A stretch of DNA of 64,000 nt. Origin: Arthrobacter sp. PGP41. Lineage in GTDB: Bacteria; Actinomycetota; Actinomycetes; Actinomycetales; Micrococcaceae. Under the pieces are notes generated by a model. That model saw only the letters and a list, made by a program, of their open reading frames with translations, was not told the origin of the DNA and searched no databases. Numbering within the stretch: position 1 is the stretch's first letter; every line of letters starts with the position of its first letter. Positions 23,115 to 32,542 of this stretch are shown in pieces. The stretch spans positions 3,410,001-3,474,000 of the forward strand of contig NZ_CP026514.1 in the NCBI RefSeq assembly GCF_002953935.1, written 5' to 3'. Both the position numbers and the translations under genes were made by a program.

Positions 23115-24847
23115 CAGGGAACCATCCAGCCCAGGACAGGGGTGGACTGCAGGTAGATCAGCACTGTGATGAGGGCCAGGAGGCCCAGGCTCCAGCCGAT
23201 GAGCTTGCGGAAGAGGGTGCCCTCGGCGCCGTCCAGGCCCACCGCTGCCGAGGCGACCGCCAGGTTCTGCAGCGACAGCATCTTGCCCATCACGCCGGCT
23301 GAGGAGTTGGAGGCTGCCATCAGCACCGGCGACAGTCCGGTCTGCTGGGCGGCGGTGGCCTGCATCTGCCCGAACAGCGAGTTGGAGGAGGTGTCCGAGC
23401 CGGTCAGGGCAACACCGATCCAGCCGATCAGCGGCGAAAGGAGGGCGAAGAAGCCGCCGGCCGAGGCCAGGGCGAACCCCAGCGTGGTGGTCTGGCCGGA
23501 CAGGTTCATGACGAAGGACAGTCCCAGGACGGCGGTCACTGTGACGATGGTCCAGCGCAGCTGCACCAGGGTGTCCCGGTAGATGCGCAGGCCCTGCGAT
23601 GCGGTGATCTTGTAGAGCGCCATGGTGATGATGCCGGAGAGCAGGAGCAGGGTGCCGGTGGCCTTGAAGTGGTCCAGCTTGAACTTTGTTGCCGCCACGG
23701 GCTTGCCGGCGGAATCGGTGATGTCCAGACCCGGCCAGGCGAATGTCACGCTGCCAACCTGGCCCAGCCATGCCTTCACGAACGGGATCTGGGCCACCGA
23801 GAACACCGCGATGATGATCAGGTAGGGGGCGATCGCCATCCAGATCTGGCGCGGCCCGGGCCGGGAGTTGTCAGTGGGAATGCTGGCGCCGGCTGCGGCG
23901 GCGGTTCCAGCGGCTGGCGCAGTAGAATCTGTTCCGTTTGCCGGCCCGGCGGAGCGGGCACCCGCGCGGGCGCCGGCTCCTGCATGCGCGGTTTCCGGCG
24001 CAACCTCCACGGCGCCTTCGATGCCAACGTTTTCCGCCGGCTGCCAGACCTTGAGCATCAGCAGGACCGCGGCCACGGTGACGACGGCGGCCACCACGTC
24101 CGTCAGTTCGACGGCGAGGTAGTTGGAGGTGACGAACTGGGCGGCCCCGAAGGCGGTGCCGGCCACCAGGGCCACGGGCCAGGTCTGCTTGAGGCCGCGC
24201 TTGCCGTCCACGATGAAGACGAGCAGCAGGGGCACGATCAGGGCGATGAAGGGCGTCTGGCGGCCGGCCATCGAGGACAGGTCATGGAGCGGCAGGCCGG
24301 TGACCCCGTTGAGGGCGATGATCGGCGCGGCCATGGCGCCGAACGCCACCGGCGCGGTGTTGGCCAGCAGCGAGACCACGGCCGACTTCAGCGGCTTCAT
24401 GCCGGCCGCCATCAGCATTGCCGCCGAAATGGCCACCGGCGCGCCGAAACCGGCCAGCGACTCCAGCAGCGCGCCGAAACAGAAGGCGATCAGGATCGAG
24501 AGGATCCGCAGGTCGTTTGAAATGGACCGGATGGTGCGGCCGAGCACTTCAAACCACGGCGTGGCCACGGTAAGCCGGTAGATCCACAGCGCGTTGACCA
24601 GGATCCACAGGATGGGGAACAGTCCGTAGAACATCCCGGCGGCAGTGGCGGCCAGGGCCTGGCCGGCCGGCATCCGCCAGCCGATGACGGCCAAGACGAG
24701 GGAAAGCGCAAGGCTGGCCAGGGCCGCTATGGGTGCCTTGACCCTGAAGACGCCCAGAAGGACGAAAAGCAGGATGAGCGGAAGGGCCGCACAGAGGGCG
24801 GAAATCAGTAGGGACCCGGCAATGGGATCAAGGATCTGCTGAAACAT
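23114..24847 (-). CDS. lctP: L-lactate permease, LctP family (copy 1)
   Basis: The product is 577 aa. It has many hydrophobic helices, the conserved block ESLAGFGAPVAISAAMLMAAG, LLANTAPVAFGAMAAPI and the C-terminal GSDTSSNSLFGQMQ and NSSAGVMGKM signatures of LctP lactate/glycolate proton symporters. A poorly conserved Ala-rich cytoplasmic loop at about 280-325 interrupts the helices. It is the first gene of an operon with the fused oxidoreductase and is divergent from a GntR regulator, which probably represses it. A second copy, at 28007-29758, is closely similar outside that loop. Confidence 0.92.
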   Translation of the reverse strand: MFQQILDPIAGSLLISALCAALPLILLFVLLGVFRVKAPIAALASLALSLVLAVIGWRMPAGQALAATAAGMFYGLFPILWILVNALWIYRLTVATPWFEVLGRTIRSISNDLRILSILIAFCFGALLESLAGFGAPVAISAAMLMAAGMKPLKSAVVSLLANTAPVAFGAMAAPIIALNGVTGLPLHDLSSMAGRQTPFIALIVPLLLVFIVDGKRGLKQTWPVALVAGTAFGAAQFVTSNYLAVELTDVVAAVVTVAAVLLMLKVWQPAENVGIEGAVEVAPETAHAGAGARAGARSAGPANGTDSTAPAAGTAAAAGASIPTDNSRPGPRQIWMAIAPYLIIIAVFSVAQIPFVKAWLGQVGSVTFAWPGLDITDSAGKPVAATKFKLDHFKATGTLLLLSGIITMALYKITASQGLRIYRDTLVQLRWTIVTVTAVLGLSFVMNLSGQTTTLGFALASAGGFFALLSPLIGWIGVALTGSDTSSNSLFGQMQATAAQQTGLSPVLMAASNSSAGVMGKMLSLQNLAVASAAVGLDGAEGTLFRKLIGWSLGLLALITVLIYLQSTPVLGWMVP

Positions 24848-24895
24848 GTGTCTCCAGATGTGTGTTAGGCGTCACAACTCCGTGGCGCCTTCAAA

Positions 24896-24948
24896 TTGTC
24901 TAACAAGTACACATGACGGTCAAGTTCAGATGCTGACTTGTCTGGCAA
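24896..24948. promoter_or_regulatory. Two GntR-FCD operator sites between lctP and its regulator
   Basis: TTGTCTAACAA (24896-24906) fits the FadR-subfamily consensus TnGTnnnACnA exactly. TTGTCTGGCAA (24938-24948) fits with one change. They lie 42 bp apart in the divergent intergenic region, where a regulator could control both genes. Confidence 0.6.
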
Positions 24949-24984
24949 AATAGGGAACCGGGGACAGTTTTGGGAGGAACGCCA

Positions 24985-25680
24985 GTGGCCGGACGTGTTG
25001 CAGCAGTCTCGATCGTGGATGCGATCGCCGCGGATTTACGGAGCCGCGTCTTCTCCGGTGAACTCGGCTCGGGCGTGGCGCTCACCGAGACGGACGTGGC
25101 GTCTTCCTACGAGGTGGCCCGCCCCACCGCCAAGGCCTCGATCGAGAAGCTCGTCGCCGAGGGGCTGCTGGACCGCGGCGCCCACAAGACAGCGCGGGTG
25201 GTGGACCTGGGGCCGGAATCCGTCCGCGACATCTACCTGGCCAGGGCGTACCTGGAAAGCGAAGTGCTCCGGCGGCTGGCGTCCGGCCGGACGGTGCCGG
25301 CGGGTGCCGTGCAGGCCAACAACGACATTGCCGCCCTGAAGACCGGCGCCCCGCTTGACGTTGTGGAACCGGACATGCGGTTCCACACAAGCCTGATTGA
25401 CGCGGTGGGCAACCAACGCATCAGCCGGATGTACCTGTCCCTGGTGGGGGAAGTCCGCCTGTGCATGTCCCGCGTGCAGTCACTGCACCTCCTGGACACT
25501 GCCCTGATCCAGGCCGAGCACCAGAAGCTGCTGGAACTCATCGAGGCCGGCCGCGGGGACGAAGCCGCCCAGCTGCTGGACATCCACCTCGGCCGCGCCC
25601 GCGAACGGCTGGTGGCCGCGATGGGAGGCACGCCGGGGCCGGAAGCCGACCTGCCGCCGTCGGACGCTGCTGCCGGCTAG
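24985..25680 (+). CDS. GntR family regulator, FCD domain (lactate operon)
   Basis: The product is 231 aa from the GTG at 24985 (GGGAGG 7 nt upstream). A TTG at 24970 is less likely. The N-terminal winged helix (LTETDVASSYEVARPTAKASIEKLVAEGLL) is followed by an all-helical FCD effector domain, with metal-ligand-like D/H residues in MRFHTSLIDAVGN and EHQKLL...HLGRARERL. FCD-type GntR proteins bind organic acids, so lactate or a related 2-hydroxy acid is the likely ligand. It is divergent from lctP with operator-like sites between. Confidence 0.85.
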   Translation: MAGRVAAVSIVDAIAADLRSRVFSGELGSGVALTETDVASSYEVARPTAKASIEKLVAEGLLDRGAHKTARVVDLGPESVRDIYLARAYLESEVLRRLASGRTVPAGAVQANNDIAALKTGAPLDVVEPDMRFHTSLIDAVGNQRISRMYLSLVGEVRLCMSRVQSLHLLDTALIQAEHQKLLELIEAGRGDEAAQLLDIHLGRARERLVAAMGGTPGPEADLPPSDAAAG

Positions 25681-25693
25681 GCGCCGGGCATGA

Positions 25694-26419
25694 TCAGGGT
25701 CGGGCCCTGGCCGTCTGCTCGTGGAGCCAGCCAATGTGGCGGCGGAGCAGGTCCGCGGCAAGGTCCGCGTTCCGTGCTTCCACGGCGTTGAAAATTGCGT
25801 GGTGGTGCGCCCTCAGCTCAGCGAGCACCACCGGCCACTGGCCCAGGGCCGCAAGGGCGTCCTTGATGTAGCCGCGGATGGAACCGCTGAGGGAATCCAT
25901 GATGGTTTCGATTACCGCGTTTCCGGCCAGGGCACTGAGGGCCAGGTGGAACTGCGCGTCCAGGGCGTGGAACGTTTCCGGATCGATGTCCGGGGCATCC
26001 ATCGCCAGGAGCAGCTCCCTGGCCCGCTGGATGCCCTCCGGATTGTCCCTTTCGGCCGCGGTCCGGGCCGCCCAGGTTTCCAGGAGGATGCGGGCCTCGA
26101 CGATGTCTTCCACGGGAAGGCGGCTGCTGGCGACGTGCAGGCGGAGCGTGGAAGACAGTCCGGCCGACGGCTCTGAGACGATGACGGCGCCGGACTTGGG
26201 GCCGGACTTGTTCGAGCTGCGGAGGATCCCCATGGCGTCGAGGAGGCGCATGGCTTCGCGGACAGAGGCACGCGAGATGCCGTAGGTTTCCGCCAGGATG
26301 CGTTCTCCCGGAAGCTGGTCCCCTGCCTTGAAGCGTCCGGACCGCAGGCCCGCTTCGACGTCGTCCAGCAGGACATCGTAAGTCCGCTTCGGTGAGGATT
26401 CCGCTGCTGATTCGGCCAT
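25694..26419 (-). CDS. GntR family regulator, FCD domain (glycolate/lactate operon)
   Basis: The product is 241 aa from the ATG at 26419; upstream in-frame codons lack RBS support. The winged helix (LPGERILAETYGISRASVREAMRLLDAMGIL) is classic FadR-type. The FCD domain follows, with an Asp in DAQFHLALSALAGN and His residues in LRAHHHAIF and LRRHIGWLH as metal ligands. It lies 125 bp downstream of the GlcD gene, in the same orientation. The strong palindrome at 29876-29909 upstream of lctP copy 2 and malate synthase is its likely target (inference). It is not a close copy of the other regulator. Confidence 0.85.
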   Translation of the reverse strand: MAESAAESSPKRTYDVLLDDVEAGLRSGRFKAGDQLPGERILAETYGISRASVREAMRLLDAMGILRSSNKSGPKSGAVIVSEPSAGLSSTLRLHVASSRLPVEDIVEARILLETWAARTAAERDNPEGIQRARELLLAMDAPDIDPETFHALDAQFHLALSALAGNAVIETIMDSLSGSIRGYIKDALAALGQWPVVLAELRAHHHAIFNAVEARNADLAADLLRRHIGWLHEQTARARP

Positions 26420-26544
26420 GCTTCCATCCTGCCCTACCGGACCATCCATCACTGCGTTCCCGCCGGAGTGCCGACGGCGGAAAGGGGCAACAGAACCGGC
26501 GCCGCCACCCCTTTCCACCGCCGCCGCTGCGGCGGCTCGGACTG

Positions 26545-27915
26545 CTAGATCGCCTTGCCGGGGTTGAGGATTCCCTGGGGGTCGAAGACATTGCGGATGG
26601 CGCGCTGGAGTTCGAGCGAGATCCCGCCGAGCTCATCCTCGAGCCAGTCGCGCTTGAGCAGGCCCACGCCGTGCTCGCCCGTAAGCGTGCCGCCCAGGCG
26701 TTGTGCCAGGTAGAACATGTCGCCAAGGGCCTTTTTGGCAGGTCCTTCGGTGATGGATTCGCCAGGTTCGACGACGATCATCGGGTGGAGGTTGCCGTCT
26801 GCTGCGTGCGCCACGTTGAAAATCCGGACGCCGGTCTTCCGGGAAATGTCCTCCAGGCCGGCGAAAACTGCCGCCAGCCGGTTCCGCGGCACGCCGATGT
26901 CGCAGATGGATACCCGGCCAAGCTTCTCAAGTGACGGGATGGCTTCCCGCCGGGTGGCCACGAGCGCATCCGCTGCCGCCGTGTCCTCCGCCTTCTCGAT
27001 GTGGCTGGCGAACGGCTGGATGGCCTGGAGGAGGACGTCCTGCTCCAGGAATGCGCCGTAGCCGTCGGTCTGCGCCAGCAGGAAGGCGCCGCCCTTGGAT
27101 CGGTGGCTGGTGCCGTGCGCCGCGTCAACGGCTTCCAGGGTGGGACCGTCCATAAGTTCCAGCACCGAGGGCTGCAGGCGCGCGGCGATGATGGCGGAGG
27201 CAGCCAGGGCGGCGGCATCCACATCCGGGAAATACGCGGCAACGGTGGCGGTCTGGACCGGCCGTGGCCGCAGGCGCAGGGTGGCCTCCACCACCACGCC
27301 CAGTGTTCCTTCGGAACCGATCATCAGGGCATTCAGGTCGTACCCGGTGACGCCCTTGATGGTGTTCCTTCCCGTGCGCAGTACCCTGCCATCGGGCAGG
27401 ACAACACGCAGCGCCAGGACGGATTCCCGGGTGACGCCGTATTTTGCGCACCACATGCCGCCGGCGTTGGTGGCGATGTTGCCGCCGATGGAACAGATGG
27501 CCGTGCTGGCCGGATCCGGGGCATAGAAGAGTCCGTGCTCCCGGGCGGCGGCGTTCACGTCCGCGTTAAGGACGCCGGGTTCAACCACCGCCAACTGCTC
27601 CACCGGGTCGATGTGGAGGATCCGGTTCATGCGGGCCATGTCCAGGACCACTTCGCCCGCCCGGGCCGACGCTCCGGCGGCCAGGCCCGTCCCGGCCCCG
27701 CGGGGAACAACCGGCACGTTGTGGGCTGCCGCCAGTTTCATGGTGGCCACCACCTCCTCCGTGCTGGTGGCGTATACGACGCCGTCCGGGAGGCTGGGAG
27801 GCACGTAGCCGGAGCGGTCCGTGCTCACCCGGACACGTTCGTCCAGGTCCGTGGAAGCATGTGCGCTTGCAGTAAGAAGCGCCGATGATGCTGTTGCAAC
27901 TGCCGATGTACTCAT
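26545..27915 (-). CDS. FAD-linked oxidase, GlcD-type (glycolate/D-lactate dehydrogenase subunit)
   Basis: The product is 456 aa from the ATG at 27915. PVVPRGAGTGLAAGA and SIGGNIATNAGG bind FAD in the VAO/PCMH fold; MIGSEGTLGVV, HAADGNLHP and GEHGVGLLK are the C-terminal FAD-oxidase signatures. The length is normal for a stand-alone GlcD. There is no GlcE or GlcF partner next to it, so its electron acceptor is not evident; the Fe-S half of the fused enzyme is one possibility. It is 91 bp downstream of lctP copy 2 in the same direction, so probably an operon. Substrate likely glycolate or D-lactate. Confidence 0.88.
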   Translation of the reverse strand: MSTSAVATASSALLTASAHASTDLDERVRVSTDRSGYVPPSLPDGVVYATSTEEVVATMKLAAAHNVPVVPRGAGTGLAAGASARAGEVVLDMARMNRILHIDPVEQLAVVEPGVLNADVNAAAREHGLFYAPDPASTAICSIGGNIATNAGGMWCAKYGVTRESVLALRVVLPDGRVLRTGRNTIKGVTGYDLNALMIGSEGTLGVVVEATLRLRPRPVQTATVAAYFPDVDAAALAASAIIAARLQPSVLELMDGPTLEAVDAAHGTSHRSKGGAFLLAQTDGYGAFLEQDVLLQAIQPFASHIEKAEDTAAADALVATRREAIPSLEKLGRVSICDIGVPRNRLAAVFAGLEDISRKTGVRIFNVAHAADGNLHPMIVVEPGESITEGPAKKALGDMFYLAQRLGGTLTGEHGVGLLKRDWLEDELGGISLELQRAIRNVFDPQGILNPGKAI

Positions 27916-28006
27916 GGAAGGGAAACCTCTTTGTTTCTGTGGGCATGGGGGCCGGGGGCGGACGCACTCCCCCGGCCCTGTCTCATTTGTAAGGGCGGCG
28001 GGACGT

Positions 28007-29758
28007 TTAGGGAACCATCCAGCCAAGAACAGGTGTTGACTGCAGCAGGACCAGGACGATCATGATGGCCAGGAGCCCAAGGCTCCAGCCCAGGAGCTTC
28101 CTGAAGAGTGTGCCTTCGGATCCCTCCAGGCCCACCGCGGCTGCTGCCACCGCCAGGTTCTGCAGGGAGAGCATCTTGCCCATGACGCCGGCGGAGGAGT
28201 TGGCCGCCGCCATAAGGACCGGAGGCAGGCCGGTCTGTTCGGCTGCCGAAACCTGGAGCTGGCCGAAGAGGGAGTTGGAAGAGGTGTCGGAGCCGGTCAG
28301 GGCGACGCCCAGCCAGCCGATCACCGGTGAAAGGACAGCGAAGAATCCGCCGGCCGAGGCGAGCGCCAGGCCCAGGGAGGTGGTCTGCCCGGACAGGTTC
28401 ATGACGAAGGACAGGCCCAGGACGGACATCACGGTCACGATGGTCCACCGCAGCTGCTTGAGGGTTTCCCCGTAGATGCGGAAGCCGGCGGCTGCCGGAA
28501 TGCGGTACAGGGCCATGGTGATCATGCCCGAGATCAGCAGGAGCGTGCCGGTGGCCTTGAGGTGGTCGAACTTGAACTTCTGCGCCGCCACGTGCTTTCC
28601 GTCCGCGTCCACAACGTCCAGGCCCGGCCACGCAAAGCTTACGCTTCCGGCCACGCTGAGCCAGTTCTTTACCGCCGGAATCTGGGCGATGGAGAAGATG
28701 GCCATGATGATCAGGTACGGGGCTACGGCCATCCAGATTTCCCGCGGCCCGGGCCGCTGTGCGGTGCTGCCGGCAGGCGCCATGACCCGGGTGGTTGCCG
28801 CTGCGGAGACGGCCTCGGTCACGGAGGCAGAGGCCGGAACCCTTCCCGGGGAGGGGCGGCCGCCCGTGACGGGACCTGGGGTGAACCCTTCCTCGTCCTG
28901 CTCAGAGCCGCTAGCCTGCCCGGACATCTCGATGATCTCCCGGGGCTGCCACACCCGCAGCATCAGCAGCACGGCGGCTACCGTGGCTACAGCTGCCACC
29001 ACGTCCGTGAGTTCAACGGCGAAGAAGTTCGACGTAATGAACTGGAAGATTCCAAACACGGCGCCGGCCACCAGGGCCACCGGCCAGGTCTGCTTCAGGC
29101 CGCGCTTGCCGTCCACGATGAAGACGAGCAGCAGGGGTACCACCAGGGCGATAAAGGGGGTCTGGCGGCCGGCCATCGAGGAGAGGTCGTGCAAGGGCAG
29201 GCCGGTGACGCCGTTGAGCGCGATGATCGGCGCGGCCATGGCGCCGAAGGCCACCGGCGCGGTGTTGGCCAGCAACGACACAACAGCGGACTTGAAGGGC
29301 TTCATGCCCGCCGCCATCAGCATTGCCGCGGTGATGGCCACCGGTGCGCCGAACCCTGCCAGGGACTCCAGCAGCGCACCGAAGCAGAAGGCGATCAAGA
29401 TCGAGAGGATGCGCAGGTCATTGGAGATGGACCTGATGGTCCGGCCCAGGGCATCGAACCATGGCGTGGCGACCGTGAGTTTGTAGACCCACAGGGCGTT
29501 GATCAGGATCCAGAGGATGGGAAAGAAGCCATAGAAGGCGCCGGCGGCCGTGGCGCTGAACACCTGGTCCAGCGGCATCTGCCACACGACGGCCGCCAGG
29601 ATGATGGACAGCAGCAGGCTGGCCAGGGCAGCTTTCGCGGCTTTCACGCGGAAAACGCCCAACAGGACAAACAGGAGGATCAACGGCAACGCCGCACAGA
29701 GGGCCGACAGGCCCAGCGAACCCCAGAGAGGGTCCACGACTTGCTGGTAAGTGCTCAC
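28007..29758 (-). CDS. lctP: L-lactate permease, LctP family (copy 2)
   Basis: The product is 583 aa from the GTG at 29758, which has AAGGAG 6 nt upstream; a frame to 29857 would add 33 residues without an RBS. All LctP signatures of copy 1 are present (ESLAGFGAPVAITAAMLMAAG, TSSNSLFGQLQ, NSSAGVMGKM, QSTPVLGWMVP end). The two copies diverge chiefly at the N-terminus and in the Ala-rich loop at about residues 285-335. It is transcribed with the GlcD-type oxidase and divergent from malate synthase. The pairing suggests glycolate uptake feeding glyoxylate to malate synthase, although lactate transport is equally consistent. Confidence 0.92.
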   Translation of the reverse strand: MSTYQQVVDPLWGSLGLSALCAALPLILLFVLLGVFRVKAAKAALASLLLSIILAAVVWQMPLDQVFSATAAGAFYGFFPILWILINALWVYKLTVATPWFDALGRTIRSISNDLRILSILIAFCFGALLESLAGFGAPVAITAAMLMAAGMKPFKSAVVSLLANTAPVAFGAMAAPIIALNGVTGLPLHDLSSMAGRQTPFIALVVPLLLVFIVDGKRGLKQTWPVALVAGAVFGIFQFITSNFFAVELTDVVAAVATVAAVLLMLRVWQPREIIEMSGQASGSEQDEEGFTPGPVTGGRPSPGRVPASASVTEAVSAAATTRVMAPAGSTAQRPGPREIWMAVAPYLIIMAIFSIAQIPAVKNWLSVAGSVSFAWPGLDVVDADGKHVAAQKFKFDHLKATGTLLLISGMITMALYRIPAAAGFRIYGETLKQLRWTIVTVMSVLGLSFVMNLSGQTTSLGLALASAGGFFAVLSPVIGWLGVALTGSDTSSNSLFGQLQVSAAEQTGLPPVLMAAANSSAGVMGKMLSLQNLAVAAAAVGLEGSEGTLFRKLLGWSLGLLAIMIVLVLLQSTPVLGWMVP

Positions 29759-29875
29759 AAAAAACTCCTTTGTGTTTGGAGCAGGGAGGTGGAGGAAACG
29801 CGGACGGGGATGAAGTTCCAGTAGTAATTCCACGATGTGAGAGAAGAATTTCTTCAAGTGGATCCGAGACTACGT

Positions 29876-29909
29876 ATCGGTCAGACCATTAGTCAATGGT
29901 CTGACCGAT
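29876..29909. promoter_or_regulatory. 15-bp-arm palindromic operator between lctP-2 and malate synthase
   Basis: ATCGGTCAGACCATT (29876-29890) and AATGGTCTGACCGAT (29895-29909) are perfect inverted repeats around AGTC. Each arm itself holds a GGT-nnn-ACC core like FadR/PdhR-type GntR operators. It is placed to control both divergent genes. The GntR protein at 25694-26419 is the best candidate ligand. Confidence 0.75.
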
Positions 29910-29985
29910 TTACTTTGAGGCATTGTTTTTTCATCTGACAGAATATATTGTCCATAATGCGAAAACCGTCGAAAGGACCCCCGCA

Positions 29986-31602
29986 ATGCCCCTGACCCGG
30001 ATCACCAACCCGCCCTTTGAACGCGCCTCCGAGATCCTGACACCGGAAGCCCTGGAGTTCCTCGCTGAACTCCACAGCCGTTTTGCCGCCGAACGCGACG
30101 CCCGCCTGGAATCGCGGCATGCCCGCCGCGCAGAAGCCAGCCGGACCGGAACCCTGGACTTCCTCCCCGAGACAGCAGCGGTCCGGCAAGGTGACTGGAC
30201 AGTGGCTGCCGCCCCGCCGGCCCTGCAGGACCGCCGGGTGGAGATCACCGGCCCTGCCTCTCCCGCCAAGATGGCGATCAATGCCCTGAATTCCGGCGCA
30301 AAAGTTTGGCTGGCAGACCTTGAAGATGCCAGCTGCCCCACGTGGTTCAACGTCATCGACGGCCAGCTCTCGCTCTATGACGCCGCCCGCGGAACCCTGG
30401 CCTACGCGTCGCCCGAGGGCAAGACCTATGCCCTCCGCACTGACGCGCCCACCGCCGTCGTCATTATGCGTCCCCGCGGGTGGCACATGGAGGAGCGGAA
30501 CCTGGAGTTCGACGGACGGCCCGCCGTCGGAGCCCTGGTGGACTTTGGCCTGCACTTCTTCCACAACGCCAAGCAGCTCATCGACAACGGCCACGGCCCC
30601 TACTACTACCTGCCCAAGATGGAAAGCCACCTCGAAGCCCGGCTGTGGAATGACATCTTCGTTTACGCGCAGGATGCCCTCGGGCTGCCGCAGGGGACCA
30701 TCCGGGCCACCGTCCTAGTGGAAACCATCCCCGCGGCCTTTGAAATGGATGAAATCCTGTACGAACTGCGCCACCACGCGTCCGGCCTCAACGCCGGCCG
30801 CTGGGACTACCTTTTCAGCATCATCAAGTACTTCCGCGATTCCGGCCCGAAGTTCACGCTTCCGGACCGCGCGGCTGTATCGATGACAGTTCCGTTCATG
30901 CGGGCGTACACCGAGCTCCTGGTCAAAACCTGCCACCAGCGCGGCGCCTTCGCCATGGGCGGCATGGCGGCCGTCATCCCGAACCGCCGCCAGCCGGAAG
31001 TCACCGAGCAGGCCTTCGCGAAGGTGCGCGCGGACAAGACCCGCGAGGCCAACGACGGATTCGACGGCTCCTGGGTGGCGCACCCGGACCTGGTGCCCGT
31101 CTGCATGGAAGTGTTCGACGGTGTCCTGGGCGACGCCCCGAACCAGGTGCAGCGGACCAGGCCTGAGGTTAATGTCACCGCCGAGCAGCTGCTCGATATT
31201 GAATCGGCGCCCGGAGAAGCCACCGAGGCCGGCCTCCGGGGCAACCTCTACGTGTCCGTTGCCTACACGGCCGTGTGGTTGTCCGGCAACGGGGCGGTGG
31301 CCATCCACAACCTGATGGAGGACGCCGCCACCGCGGAAATCTCCCGCTCCCAGGTGTGGCAGCAGATCCGCAACACAGTCGTCCTGGCGGACACGGGCAA
31401 CACGGTGACGCGGGAACTGGTGGAGCGCCTGCTGGCCGAGGAAACCCGGAAACTCCGCGGTGAAGTGGGTGAAGACCTGTTCAGCCGGTACTACGAGCCC
31501 GCATCCCGGATTATTTCCGGGATCTGCCTCTCGGAGGAGTACACGGACTTCCTCACCACTCCGGCATACGACCTGCTCGAATCCGTTGTAGCTGTGCGGT
31601 AA
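29986..31602 (+). CDS. aceB: Malate synthase A
   Basis: The product is 538 aa from the ATG at 29986 (AAAGGA 8 nt upstream), the usual length for the A isoform. It condenses glyoxylate with acetyl-CoA to malate. Visible signatures are KVWLADLEDASCPTW, MRPRGWHM, the catalytic-base region AAVIPNRRQPEVTEQA..KVRADKTREANDGFDGSWVAHP, and NLYVSVAYTAVWLSGNGAVAIHNLMEDAATAEISR (segments). It is divergent from the lctP-2/glcD operon across a strong palindrome. That supports glyoxylate from glycolate oxidation as its source. No isocitrate lyase gene is nearby. Confidence 0.95.
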   Translation: MPLTRITNPPFERASEILTPEALEFLAELHSRFAAERDARLESRHARRAEASRTGTLDFLPETAAVRQGDWTVAAAPPALQDRRVEITGPASPAKMAINALNSGAKVWLADLEDASCPTWFNVIDGQLSLYDAARGTLAYASPEGKTYALRTDAPTAVVIMRPRGWHMEERNLEFDGRPAVGALVDFGLHFFHNAKQLIDNGHGPYYYLPKMESHLEARLWNDIFVYAQDALGLPQGTIRATVLVETIPAAFEMDEILYELRHHASGLNAGRWDYLFSIIKYFRDSGPKFTLPDRAAVSMTVPFMRAYTELLVKTCHQRGAFAMGGMAAVIPNRRQPEVTEQAFAKVRADKTREANDGFDGSWVAHPDLVPVCMEVFDGVLGDAPNQVQRTRPEVNVTAEQLLDIESAPGEATEAGLRGNLYVSVAYTAVWLSGNGAVAIHNLMEDAATAEISRSQVWQQIRNTVVLADTGNTVTRELVERLLAEETRKLRGEVGEDLFSRYYEPASRIISGICLSEEYTDFLTTPAYDLLESVVAVR

Positions 31603-31637
31603 AGGCTGCCGGACACCAACGGGACCGGACACCAAAA

Positions 31638-31676
31638 CGCGCGGGCTGCCCTCCATGATGGAGGGCGGCCCGCGCG
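31638..31676. terminator. Terminator between convergent aceB and PRC-barrel gene
   Basis: Arms at 31638-31654 and 31660-31676 pair over 17 positions with one T-G pair around the loop ATGAT, followed by TCTT. It sits between convergent genes, so it may act in both directions. Confidence 0.75.
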
Positions 31677-31712
31677 TCTTGAAACTAGCGCAGATCCCGA
31701 AGGCGCTGCTTC

Positions 31713-32489
31713 CTAGCGGCGGTTGCGGCCGTCGTCGTCGAGCTCTACGTTCTCTTTGCGGACCTCTTCGGTGACGGTGTGCTCATCGGTGACGGTGTCC
31801 TTGTCCAGGCGCACGCGCTCCACGGGGACCGTTTCCTTTTCAACCACGGGGCGCTCCTCGTGGAGGATGACCTCGTGCTCTTCCTCGCTGATGGCGGGCC
31901 CGGCCATGGCGTTGCCGCGGTTGGCGTCCGTGATGGGCTCGCGCTCCAGGCGGACTTCTTCACGCTGGACCGGGACGGTGGTGGTGACGTTCTCGGTGAC
32001 CACGTGCTTGCGCAGGCGGGCACGGCCGGTCTCTTCGCGCTCAGTGCCCACGTGCAGCTGCTCTTCCGAGCGGGTCATGGCGTCGTCCGTGGTGGGGCCT
32101 GAGGTGTCGTGGCCTACGGTGCCATGGGAGTTCGTGGTCGCGTCGCGGTCCGTGCCGGCGAAGCCTGCGCCGCCAGTGACGCCGTAGTAGGCGTAGAGCC
32201 GCTCTTCCTCGGCGGGCTCCAGGTGGCCGTCGGGAGCAACGCGCGGCGCGTCCTTGACCTTGTCCTTGGTGTGGGCAATAACGATGTCGTTGCCCTCCTG
32301 GGTTGCGGAATCCAGCGGTGCGAAGGACTCGTGGTTGCCGAAGAGCCCGGTCTTGACCGTGACCCAGGTGGCCTCGGAGGTCTGGTCGTCAACGTAGATC
32401 TGGCCGACGGACCCGATCTTGCTGCCGTCGGAGCCGAGGACGTGTCCGCCGGCGGTGGTCAGTGCAGAAAGGTTCTCAGTGCTGATCAT
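31713..32489 (-). CDS. PRC-barrel and DUF2382 domain stress protein
   Basis: The product is 258 aa. Residues 10-100 are a PRC-barrel (VLGSDGSKIGSVGQIYVDDQTSEATWVTVKTGLFG). A Gly/Ala/Thr-rich linker follows (110-145). Residues 150-250 are DUF2382 (YsnF/AvaK-like), with the repeated E-x-V pattern and alternating charges (LRKHVVTENVTTTVPVQREEVRLE). Such proteins are cytoplasmic and tied to general stress in Micrococcaceae; no activity is known. The upstream region is AT-rich and carries several AAGTA/TACTT-type half-sites. Confidence 0.9.
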   Translation of the reverse strand: MISTENLSALTTAGGHVLGSDGSKIGSVGQIYVDDQTSEATWVTVKTGLFGNHESFAPLDSATQEGNDIVIAHTKDKVKDAPRVAPDGHLEPAEEERLYAYYGVTGGAGFAGTDRDATTNSHGTVGHDTSGPTTDDAMTRSEEQLHVGTEREETGRARLRKHVVTENVTTTVPVQREEVRLEREPITDANRGNAMAGPAISEEEHEVILHEERPVVEKETVPVERVRLDKDTVTDEHTVTEEVRKENVELDDDGRNRR

Positions 32490-32542
32490 GTGTTTCTCCT
32501 TCTAATGCTGCCTGGTTGTGAGCTGATGGAGCAGTCAGTGGG

